Source: Thermoguttaceae bacterium
GTDB lineage: Bacteria; Planctomycetota; Planctomycetia; Pirellulales; Thermoguttaceae
Length of the DNA stretch: 7,075 nucleotides
Assembly (NCBI GenBank): GCA_017454585.1
Contig: JAFTCU010000130.1
Span: 1 to 7,075 of the forward strand
Direction: 5' to 3'
Within the stretch, counting starts at the first letter, position 1. The number at the start of each line of letters is the position of its first letter. Positions 1-5,920 of the stretch are shown piece after piece. Under the pieces are notes generated by a model. It was not told the origin of the DNA. It was given only the letters and a program-made list of their open reading frames with translations, and did not search any database. Position numbers and translations under genes: made by a program.

Positions 1-423
1 ACGTTCACCGACCAAATGTTCCTCAACGCCGGAATTACCAAGCAGCCCCTGGAGGAAGTGGTCGTTACATTTTCGGCCAAGGCCGACGACCCCGAAATCG
101 GTTTTGACGCGCGTTATATGGAAGTCATTCTGGACCACAACGGTCTGCAAAGCTATTTGGTTTTTTCCGATAAAAACAGCATCCAGGACAACATCGACGA
201 CTTATCGTGGTCGTTTTCCTCGAACTCCTTCTGGGGTGAAGACCCGACGGGCGACTGGACGTTAAAAATCGCCAACCTCGGTACCACAGACACGTTTCAG
301 GTTTTTGACATTTTCAGCACGTTCTACATGGGAGCGCTGCAAAACTCCGTTCCGGAACCGGCGGCGTGGGTGCTGATGATCTTCGGCTCGTTCGGGCTGT
401 TGTACTTGCGAAAACGCGCCTGA
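1..423 (+). CDS. C-terminal end of an exported P-domain protein with a PEP-CTERM sorting tail (5' end outside window)
   Basis: The reading frame is open from base 1, so the start lies upstream and 140 residues are visible. Most of this stretch matches the P/Homo B (proprotein convertase P) domain: a strand-rich segment (VVVTF...) followed near visible residues 70-111 by the hallmark SFWGEDPTGDWTLKI and a closing FDIFSTFYMG. P domains usually sit after a subtilisin-like (S8) peptidase or other secreted catalytic domain and help fold or stabilise it; the catalytic part, if any, is not in view. The protein ends with a PEP-CTERM signal: VPEP at visible residues 117-120, a hydrophobic segment (about AAWVLMIFGSFGLLYL) and a basic RKRA end. 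In this family the tail directs export and is processed by an exosortase in exopolysaccharide-producing Gram-negative bacteria. The P domain directly abutting the tail suggests a surface-anchored enzyme. The subtilase assignment is inference; the domain and tail are seen. Confidence 0.85.
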   Translation, partial: TFTDQMFLNAGITKQPLEEVVVTFSAKADDPEIGFDARYMEVILDHNGLQSYLVFSDKNSIQDNIDDLSWSFSSNSFWGEDPTGDWTLKIANLGTTDTFQVFDIFSTFYMGALQNSVPEPAAWVLMIFGSFGLLYLRKRA

Positions 424-525
424 TTCCCATTTTCGGCCTGGTATGGGTCGTAACGGTCGTACCTTGCGCTCACTTTAAATCAGTAAATTGAATAAAAACT
501 GGTTTTCCGTCACGAAAAAATTTTT

Positions 526-554
526 TTCAAAATGGAAAAATTGCCGCCGATAAT
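526..554 (+). promoter_or_regulatory. Possible sigma70-like promoter for the 103-residue gene
   Basis: A TTCAAA box at 526-531 (4 of 6 to TTGACA) is followed after 17 bases by GATAAT at 549-554 (5 of 6 to TATAAT). This predicts transcription from about 561 and a leader of about 80 bases before the start at 642. It lies in an AT-rich spacer (424-641) that also holds a perfect A6/T7 palindrome at 514-528 and no recognisable RNA gene or convincing intrinsic terminator. The match could be chance in AT-rich DNA. Confidence 0.3.
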
Positions 555-641
555 AAGATAGGTCAATTTTTGCCATTGAACGAAACGAACCCGGTATCGT
601 TTTCCGCTCTGGCAGGAGTTTTTTCAAGGTAAAGTCAAATC

Positions 642-953
642 ATGGAAAGAGAAATTTACCGAATTGTCACACAGGATTCAAAAGGTCAGCTTGTGACCAA
701 GGATTTCGAATCTTTGGATGAAATTCGCGCAAATTATCATCAAATTGGGACAGATAATTGCAGCACGAAAAAAGAATTGAGAGATTTACCGCTCTTTCGG
801 GGCCTGATCGGTCCAATGAAAGAAGGGGCCTCCATCATCCGGTACGAATCGCCTGAAGTTTTCGAAAAACTCACCCAGGAATGGTTTGCCGCGGTACCCG
901 TGAAAAGCCGCCGCATGAAGCTGAATTCGAAGTCCCCAGTAGCAAATTCCTGA
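642..953 (+). CDS. Unrecognised 103-residue hypothetical protein
   Basis: I do not recognise the family. The 103-residue product is soluble-looking and charged, with no signal peptide or membrane segment. The N-terminal part (MEREIYRIVTQDSKGQLVTKD) reads like two beta strands joined by a turn, followed by a probable helix (ESLDEIRANYHQ). A middle segment FRGLIGPMKEGASIIRYES precedes a probable helix (SPEVFEKLTQEWF) and a basic, low-order tail (KSRRMKLNSKSP). Only one cysteine is present, so metal binding is unlikely. An AAGG element at 626-629 is a weak ribosome-binding candidate. The gene is bounded by a 218-base AT-rich spacer upstream and an intrinsic terminator 25 bases after its stop, consistent with a monocistronic unit. 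Its 5' half is visibly more AT-rich than the downstream exporter gene. That it is a real gene rests on length, position, start context and the following terminator. Confidence 0.65.
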   Translation: MEREIYRIVTQDSKGQLVTKDFESLDEIRANYHQIGTDNCSTKKELRDLPLFRGLIGPMKEGASIIRYESPEVFEKLTQEWFAAVPVKSRRMKLNSKSPVANS

Positions 954-978
954 AATTTTACAACTCCCAAATCCTGAG

Positions 979-1010
979 AAAAGGCTCCCCAATATTCGCG
1001 GGAGCTTTTT
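979..1010 (+). terminator. Intrinsic terminator after the 103-residue gene
   Basis: GCTCCC at 984-989 pairs with GGGAGC at 1000-1005 around a 10-base loop. The stem extends outward through a G-T wobble and four A-T pairs (979-982 with 1007-1010). The descending arm runs straight into a T tract (TTTTTGTTT from 1006). This is a classic rho-independent structure and separates the small gene from the exporter gene. Confidence 0.85.
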
Positions 1011-1024
1011 GTTTAAATCTGAAT

Positions 1025-1044
1025 ATTTCAACTTTCGATGAAAT
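1025..1044 (+). promoter_or_regulatory. Possible operator: inverted repeat ATTTCA-N8-TGAAAT upstream of the exporter promoter
   Basis: ATTTCA at 1025-1030 and TGAAAT at 1039-1044 form perfect 6-base arms with an 8-base spacer. A nested TTTC/GAAA pair (1033-1036 and 1040-1043) overlaps it. The centre is about 58 bases upstream of the predicted transcription start, where an activator commonly binds. No regulator gene is adjacent in the window, and a 6-base dyad in AT-rich DNA can arise by chance. Confidence 0.25.
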
Positions 1045-1057
1045 CTGTTCCACCCTC

Positions 1058-1086
1058 TTGACGCGCTGTTTTTTTTGTGATATAAT
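1058..1086 (+). promoter_or_regulatory. Strong sigma70-type promoter for the RND exporter gene
   Basis: TTGACG at 1058-1063 (5 of 6 to the -35 consensus) and a perfect TATAAT at 1081-1086 are separated by exactly 17 bases. A TG at 1078-1079 gives an extended -10 element. The spacer contains a run of eight T (1069-1076). Transcription should start near 1093, leaving a leader of about 36 bases. No Shine-Dalgarno sequence is seen in that leader; the bases before the start codon are CACAAAAATC. Confidence 0.8.
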
Positions 1087-1128
1087 TTTAAAAGTTACCC
1101 GCCAGTTTCCTCTTTCCGCACAAAAATC

Positions 1129-4100
1129 ATGGACCTTATTCGTTTTTCCATCAATAATCCGGTCAAAATTGCCGTTTTTATTATTCTGATTCTGGTTTTT
1201 GGTGTCATCGCGCTGGATCAGATCCCCATTCAGCTTACGCCTGACGTGGACCGCCCGACGATCACCGTTTTCACCCAGTGGTCCGGTCGAAGCCCCGAAG
1301 AAGTCGAAGAGTCCATCATTCTGGAGCAGGAAGAGAAGCTCAAATCGATCCAGGGCCTCTGGAAAATGACCTCGTACGCCCGGCTTGGACGCAGTTTCAT
1401 CAAGCTCGAGTTCAACGTCGGGACCGACAAAACCCGCGCTTTGCAGGAAGTCGCGAACAGTCTGGACGAGGTGAAATCTTACCCGGAAAACGTGGACAGG
1501 CCAGTGATCCGTATGCAGGACTCCGCCAGCGACGACGCGGTAGTTTACATGATGCTCACCGCAAAGGACACGTCGTTCGAAGTGGCCGAAATCTACGACT
1601 TTGCTGACCGTTACATCAAGCCGCCGCTGGAACGAATCGTTGGCGTCTCCGAGGTCGATATTCGAGGGGGACGCGAGCACGAGCTTCATGTGCGTTTCAA
1701 CCCGTACAAACTGGCGCAGTACGAAATCAGCCCGGTAGAACTTCTCAACGCGCTCCGGTCGGATAACGTGAACGAATCGGCGGGCGATATGCCGGGCGGA
1801 CGTCTTGATTACCGATACAGGATCCTCGGCCAGTACCGCTCGCTGGAGCCGATTCTCAAAACCGTCATCAAACGCGATAAAAACGGTGTGCCGATTTACG
1901 TCGAGGACGTCGCTATCCCTGAGCTGGTGCTCGAAAAAAGCATTCACTTCGACCAGAGTAAAGGTCAGACCTCCATGTCGGTCTTTGTGAAGCGTGAGAC
2001 CGGCTCGAATGTGCTCGACATCGTAAAGCAGGTCAAGGAACGCATCGCCGAGATGAACGCCCCCGGCGGGATGCTGAAACGTTTTCATCACGACCGTTAC
2101 GGTCTTCAGCTGCACATCACGTATGAAGACGCGAACTACATCAACCTCGCCATCGCCAACGTGCTCCAAAGCCTCTACACGGGCGGATTCCTCGCGGTGC
2201 TCTGCCTGATCCTTTTCCTTCGGAGTCCCCGCCCGACGGCGATCATCGCGGTCGCGATCCCACTTTCGGTCATTGGGACGTTTGTCGTTCTGTGGTTCTG
2301 CAACCGAAACCTGAACGTGATCTCGCTCGCCGGCCTGAGTTTCGCAGTCGGGATGGTGGTCGATAATGCGATCGTGGTGCTCGAAAATACCGACCGCCAC
2401 CTCTCGGAAGGCGAACCTCTGCACAAAGCGGCATACAACGCGGTGCGTGAAGTGTGGGGGGCCGTGCTTTCCTCGACCCTGACGACCATCGGCGTTTTCG
2501 CCCCGATTTTGACGATCCAGGAAGAAGCCGGCCAGCTGTTCTACGACCTGGCGCTGGCGATCTGTTCGTCGGTCGGAATTTCGCTCATCGTCGCCTTCAC
2601 GATCATTCCGTGCGCCTGCTCGCTCTTCATGAAACCGCACAAAGAAGTCACAGGCTGGAAAAAATGGTTCAGCGATTTCTTCGGGATCGTCCCCTTCTTC
2701 GGCTGGATCTGCGACAAATACGCGGACTTCATTTACATGTTGACGGCCAAAAACTTCATTGGCGTCTGGTGCCGGCTCGTCATCGTGGTCACGATCACCG
2801 TCGCATCGGTCTCGCTTAGCGTGATTTTAATTCCGCCGGCCAGTTACCTGCCGAACGGTAACAAAAACTTCACGTCCGCGAGCCTCGTGGTTCCGCCGAG
2901 TTACTCCCTGATGCAGAGTTACACAGTGGGCCAGCGCCTCGAAGACGCGATCCGCCCGTTCTGGGAGGCTAAATCGACCGAAGAGGTCCAGAAGTACCTG
3001 GAATCCAAAAACATGAAGATCCGCGACTTCCAGACCGGCCAGGTTTACGAAAAGGTTCCGAATCTGAAGGACTTTTTCTTCGTCGTGGCGAATAACTCGG
3101 TCTTTATGATCGGGATGAGCGGCGACCCGGAAAACGTCAAGCCCGTGGCGAGTATTTTCTCGTACGCGATGCGTGAGATCCCCGGCGCGACCGGCATGGC
3201 GCGGCAGGCGTCCATCTTCGGAAAAACCGGCGGCGGGTCCAATGCCGTGACGATCGAAATGTTCTGCGACGAACTGGAAAAACTGCGTCCCAGCGCATCC
3301 GCCCTCCAGAAACGTCTGCGCGACATTTTCTCCAAGTTTTCCGTGACCTCGTACCCCGCCAACTTCGACGAGGCCGGGCCGGAGATCCACCTGAACGTGA
3401 ATCAGGTCCGCGCGAAGGACCTGGGGCTGAGCATCAACGACCTGGCCGTCGCAAGCCGGGCGTTCATCGACGGCGCGTACGTCGGCGACTTCAACTACGA
3501 GGGGATCAACATCGACCTGATCCTGATCCGTGACCCGCGCGTCAAGATGGACCCGGCCATGTTCCGCGACCTACCCCTTTCCGTAGTCGATGAAAAAGGC
3601 CAGCGTTCCATCATCCCGATCGGTCAGGTTCTTGACGAAGAATTGACCGACTCGACCCAGCAGATCATGCGCATCGAGCAGCAGAGAAGCATTTCCCTGA
3701 CCGTTTCGCCGCCGCCGACCATGGCGCTGGAAGAAGCGGAGCGGATCATTTCGGAAGAGATCGAAAAAGCGATCGAAGAAGGGGACATTATGCCGGGGGT
3801 CCACTACCGGTACTCCGGAAGTTCGGACCGCCTGACGCAAGTCCGCACCGCACTGATGGGGAAATGGACGGGCTGGAACCTGGAATCCGTCAAGAGCGTA
3901 TTTATGAGCCGGTTCTTCATCGCCCTGCTCCTGACGTACCTGCTGATGGCCGCGCTTTTTGAAGATTTCGTGTACCCGTTCGTCATCATGTTCAGCGTGC
4001 CGCTGGCGTGCGTCGGCGGGTTCATCGGACTGTACTTCATGCACAAGATCGACCCGAGTCAGTCGCTGGACGTCCTGACGATGCTCGGCTTTGTAATCCT

Positions 4101-4455
4101 CATCGGCGTGGTGGTGAATAACGCGATCCTGCTCGTGTACCAGGCCCTGAACTATATGCGGGGCTTCGGAGAGAGCGCAGAAGACCGCATCGAGCCGCTC
4201 CCGCCGCGCGAAGCGATCCGGCAGTCGGTCCGGACCCGAATGAGGCCGATCTTCATGACGACCAGCACGAGTCTGGCCGGTATGTGGCCGCTGGTCGCCG
4301 CAAGTTCCTCGGGAAGCGAGCTTTACCGTGGACTTGGCTCGGTCGTTCTGGGGGGGCTGGCCTGCGCGACGATCTTCACGCTCGTAGTCGTCCCGCTGCT
4401 TTTCAGTCTCGTAATCGACCTGAAAGGCGCTCCAAAGCCAATCGAGTTCGATTAA
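1129..4455 (+). CDS. RND-family inner-membrane efflux transporter (HAE1/AcrB-like)
   Basis: The product (1108 residues, slightly longer than the roughly 1050 of AcrB) is a proton-driven RND exporter of the inner membrane that normally works with a periplasmic adaptor and outer-membrane channel to expel drugs, lipophilic compounds or other small molecules. The duplicated RND fold is visible: TM1 about 11-30; first porter region 35-340 (IPIQLTPDVDRPTITV, then WSGRSPEEVEESI); TM2-6 about 341-500; TM7 about 545-569; second porter region 570-920 (SYLPNGNKNF); TM8-12 about 928-1098. TM4 carries GMVVDNAIVVLEN, so D412 matches AcrB D407 but N413 replaces D408. TM10 carries GVVVNNAILLV, with N997 at the AcrB K940 position. 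Both variants are, to my knowledge, frequent in HAE1 proteins outside Proteobacteria. No upstream in-frame start exists before the stop at 1078-1080, so ATG 1129 is chosen despite lacking a Shine-Dalgarno sequence. It is a single-gene unit between terminators, with no adaptor or channel gene in view. Substrate cannot be inferred. Confidence 0.93.
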   Translation: MDLIRFSINNPVKIAVFIILILVFGVIALDQIPIQLTPDVDRPTITVFTQWSGRSPEEVEESIILEQEEKLKSIQGLWKMTSYARLGRSFIKLEFNVGTDKTRALQEVANSLDEVKSYPENVDRPVIRMQDSASDDAVVYMMLTAKDTSFEVAEIYDFADRYIKPPLERIVGVSEVDIRGGREHELHVRFNPYKLAQYEISPVELLNALRSDNVNESAGDMPGGRLDYRYRILGQYRSLEPILKTVIKRDKNGVPIYVEDVAIPELVLEKSIHFDQSKGQTSMSVFVKRETGSNVLDIVKQVKERIAEMNAPGGMLKRFHHDRYGLQLHITYEDANYINLAIANVLQSLYTGGFLAVLCLILFLRSPRPTAIIAVAIPLSVIGTFVVLWFCNRNLNVISLAGLSFAVGMVVDNAIVVLENTDRHLSEGEPLHKAAYNAVREVWGAVLSSTLTTIGVFAPILTIQEEAGQLFYDLALAICSSVGISLIVAFTIIPCACSLFMKPHKEVTGWKKWFSDFFGIVPFFGWICDKYADFIYMLTAKNFIGVWCRLVIVVTITVASVSLSVILIPPASYLPNGNKNFTSASLVVPPSYSLMQSYTVGQRLEDAIRPFWEAKSTEEVQKYLESKNMKIRDFQTGQVYEKVPNLKDFFFVVANNSVFMIGMSGDPENVKPVASIFSYAMREIPGATGMARQASIFGKTGGGSNAVTIEMFCDELEKLRPSASALQKRLRDIFSKFSVTSYPANFDEAGPEIHLNVNQVRAKDLGLSINDLAVASRAFIDGAYVGDFNYEGINIDLILIRDPRVKMDPAMFRDLPLSVVDEKGQRSIIPIGQVLDEELTDSTQQIMRIEQQRSISLTVSPPPTMALEEAERIISEEIEKAIEEGDIMPGVHYRYSGSSDRLTQVRTALMGKWTGWNLESVKSVFMSRFFIALLLTYLLMAALFEDFVYPFVIMFSVPLACVGGFIGLYFMHKIDPSQSLDVLTMLGFVILIGVVVNNAILLVYQALNYMRGFGESAEDRIEPLPPREAIRQSVRTRMRPIFMTTSTSLAGMWPLVAASSSGSELYRGLGSVVLGGLACATIFTLVVVPLLFSLVIDLKGAPKPIEFD

Positions 4456-4466
4456 GTGAATCATAT

Positions 4467-4511
4467 AAAACGAATAATGAGGAGCAAAACTTTAACCTCA
4501 TTATTCGTTTT
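4467..4511. terminator. Bidirectional intrinsic terminator between convergent exporter and methyltransferase genes
   Basis: CGAATAATGAGG at 4471-4482 pairs perfectly (12 bp) with CCTCATTATTCG at 4496-4507 around a 13-base loop. The stem is flanked by AAAA on the left (4467-4470) and a T run on the right (from 4508), so each strand ends with a U tract. It begins 12 bases after the exporter stop. The last two sense codons and the stop of the convergent methyltransferase gene (4501-4509 region) lie in the right arm and its edge, so the hairpin overlaps that coding sequence. Confidence 0.92.
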
Positions 4512-5610
4512 TTTCGATCAGGAACAAAAATTCCTGGTTCTTTTTCTCCTCCTCCCGCAGCCACTCATTGGTCCACTTCATGCTGGCCATGACGTTCTTC
4601 CGGTGGTCGATCTTCAGCATTTGACGCAGTTTTCCAACGGAGTGGATCACCTCTTCCAGCTCCGCAGCCGTGGCGCGTCCGCCGGAGCTGTACGAGAGCA
4701 GAAGCCACCGCGCGTTGGTCCCCTCCAAGAGTTTCTGGATCGCTTCGACCGCCAGAAACCGGTTCGTCTCCGGGTCGCGGCGAAACTCCTCAAAAACCGA
4801 GGCGGCCTGCACGTCCGAAGTGTCCGCGCGCCGGTTCACCTTTCCGAAAAGTTCCGGCTCGTCGTTCAGAATGACCGATGTCCAGAAATGGTAGTACGAC
4901 GCGTACCGGACCCGCGACGGGGGCATCTTTTCGTTGTTCGAGCCGTAAGGGGGGTCAAAGTACGCCAGATCCGCGTGGATTTTCGGCATCAGCTCGAACA
5001 CATCGCCACGGAAAACCTCGTTTTTCTGGCGGTTCACCCAGAGATGGGGGAGTGTGAGGTTCAGGTCCTGGAACGACCGCGGCGACCACTCCCGCAAGTA
5101 CGACGAAAAGTGCCCCAGCGTGCTATCGACCCGATCCAGCGCGAGGATCAGCGACGTCAGCGCCACCGCCCGCGGCACGGGGTCCAGCTTCAGACGGTCG
5201 ATCTCCTCGCGGATCCCGTCCAGCCGCTGCGTGTTTTTGAGCTGGAACGGTTTTTTCGCGTCGGGGAGTTCCCAGACCGGCCGTTCTTTTTCGTCCGGGT
5301 CGCGCCCGTAATGAATGGAAAACCAGCCGTCACGCGGCGGAACGTGGTTCAGGTGGTCGATCAGCTCGGCGTATTCCTGCGGCTCGCGGTCGTTCAGAAG
5401 CCAGCACGTGCCGAAGACCTCGGACCAGACCGCAATGTCGCTGGCAACGACGCGAAAATCCCGCTGGGCGAGGGCCTGCGAGACCCGCGTCGTCCCGGAA
5501 AAAGCGTCCCAAACGGTCCGCGCGCCGGTCGATTCCACCAGCGAAAGGATCTGGGGAAGAAGCTCTTTTTTCGAACCGGCGTACTTGATGCCTTGCGTCT
5601 GAATTTCCAT
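4501..5610 (-). CDS. D12-class N6-adenine DNA methyltransferase (Dam-like, alpha group)
   Basis: Predicted to transfer a methyl group from S-adenosylmethionine to the N6 of adenine in a specific DNA site. The 369-residue product shows motifs in alpha-group order: motif X with IKYAGSKKELLPQI (residues 8-21), the AdoMet-binding motif I region VWDAFSGTTRVSQAL (33-47), a likely target-recognition stretch (about 75-200) and catalytic motif IV YFDPPYGSNN (217-226; DPPY at 219-222). Further segments that I recall as strongly conserved in close relatives include RVRYASYYHFWTSVILND and LLLSYSSGGRAT. The start at 5610 is chosen because MEIQTQGIKYAGSK matches the usual N-terminus; an ATG at 5697 (398 residues) has a better ribosome-binding site, but the extra 29 residues use rarer, AT-richer codons and look non-coding. 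A GTG at 5721 is also in frame. No endonuclease gene is in view, so it may be an orphan methyltransferase or its partner may lie elsewhere. The recognition site cannot be read from sequence. Its stop lies within the shared terminator. Confidence 0.92.
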   Translation of the reverse strand: MEIQTQGIKYAGSKKELLPQILSLVESTGARTVWDAFSGTTRVSQALAQRDFRVVASDIAVWSEVFGTCWLLNDREPQEYAELIDHLNHVPPRDGWFSIHYGRDPDEKERPVWELPDAKKPFQLKNTQRLDGIREEIDRLKLDPVPRAVALTSLILALDRVDSTLGHFSSYLREWSPRSFQDLNLTLPHLWVNRQKNEVFRGDVFELMPKIHADLAYFDPPYGSNNEKMPPSRVRYASYYHFWTSVILNDEPELFGKVNRRADTSDVQAASVFEEFRRDPETNRFLAVEAIQKLLEGTNARWLLLSYSSGGRATAAELEEVIHSVGKLRQMLKIDHRKNVMASMKWTNEWLREEEKKNQEFLFLIEKNE

Positions 5611-5704
5611 TCTGTTCGCGAAAAAACGTAAAAAATCGGGCCAAATTACGAGTCGGGAAAACCTGGTGTACGCGGTGGGATTTCCAGAAACCGCCATTTC
5701 TAAA

Positions 5705-5708
5705 CTCC
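5705..5708 (-). promoter_or_regulatory. Shine-Dalgarno-like GGAG supporting an alternative methyltransferase start at 5697
   Basis: On the minus strand GGAG sits 7 bases before an in-frame ATG at 5697, an ideal spacing, whereas the preferred start at 5610 has no purine-rich element upstream. If used, it adds 29 residues (MAVSGNPTAYTRFSRL...) before the conserved methyltransferase N-terminus. Codon choice in that stretch argues against it, and the exporter gene shows that good genes here can lack this signal, so the start remains open. Confidence 0.35.
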
Positions 5709-5721
5709 AGGCCCGTCCCAC

Positions 5722-5881
5722 TTCAACCCTTTTATTTAAACACGGATTTCCACGGATTCAAGGGATTAAAAGGATTTGATTTTCAGGGGTCAAAACCAGG
5801 AAAAAGACTGGAATCTCCTTTTAAAAAATCCGTGAAAATCCTTTTAATCCGCGAAAATCCGTGTTTAAATTGAGGTTTGAA
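5722..5881. repeat. Large imperfect palindrome of phased GGATT/AATCC words (intergenic repeat element)
   Basis: The core arms are 5734-5767 and 5837-5870; 30 of 34 positions are complementary without gaps, starting with a perfect 16-base outer stretch (ATTTAAACACGGATTT). Complementarity continues outward with a one-base shift (TTCAA at 5722-5726 with TTGAA at 5877-5881) and inward with a one-base bulge. The left arm holds GGATT at 5744, 5754, 5763 and 5772; the right arm holds AATCC at 5827, 5837, 5846 and 5856, so the words recur every 9-10 bases. A small CCAG/CTGG dyad (5796-5799 and 5808-5811) lies at the centre. The element fills most of the 310-base gap between two minus-strand genes. 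No open reading frame, transposase remnant or target-site duplication was found. It may be a dispersed REP/MITE-like element, a cruciform or protein-binding array, or may act as a transcript-end structure for the upstream mannosidase gene; these roles are inference. Confidence 0.85.
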
Positions 5882-5920
5882 CCACGCTGCGCTCACCCTT
5901 TGGTGAACTCTAGCGGGGCC

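Noticed and set aside
503..539. TTTTCC/GGAAAA pairing around the A6/T7 tract, considered as terminator of the PEP-CTERM gene
   Set aside because: The stem is short and A/T-dominated, lacks a GC-rich core and is not followed by a T run.
958..2640. 560-codon open frame on the minus strand opposite the exporter gene
   Set aside because: It is antisense to a clear RND gene, its product is low-complexity and rich in Arg/Asp/His, and it has no recognisable domain. Such frames arise from the codon bias of the sense gene.
2827..3390. 187-codon minus-strand frame inside the exporter gene
   Set aside because: Antisense shadow in the same phase relation as the other false frames, with no motif or start signal.
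3571..4464. 297-codon minus-strand frame opposite the exporter 3' half
   Set aside because: Antisense shadow with Arg/Asp/Gln/His-rich composition. It also spans the bidirectional terminator region start without any promoter or ribosome-binding signal.
4456..5631. 391-codon plus-strand frame opposite the methyltransferase gene
   Set aside because: The minus-strand frame has unambiguous methyltransferase motifs. The plus frame reads through the terminator hairpin and yields an Arg/Val-rich sequence without family resemblance.
5722..5881. Considered as a CRISPR array or a transposon end pair
   Set aside because: There are no regularly spaced identical 20-40 base repeats with unique spacers. 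No transposase fragment or clear flanking target duplication was found, so it is recorded only as an inverted-repeat element.
5893..5905. Small hairpin TCACC/GGTGA just after the mannosidase stop, considered as its terminator
   Set aside because: The stem is only 5 bp and on the minus strand is followed by GC-rich sequence rather than a T tract. The nearby large palindrome is a better candidate for a transcript-end structure.
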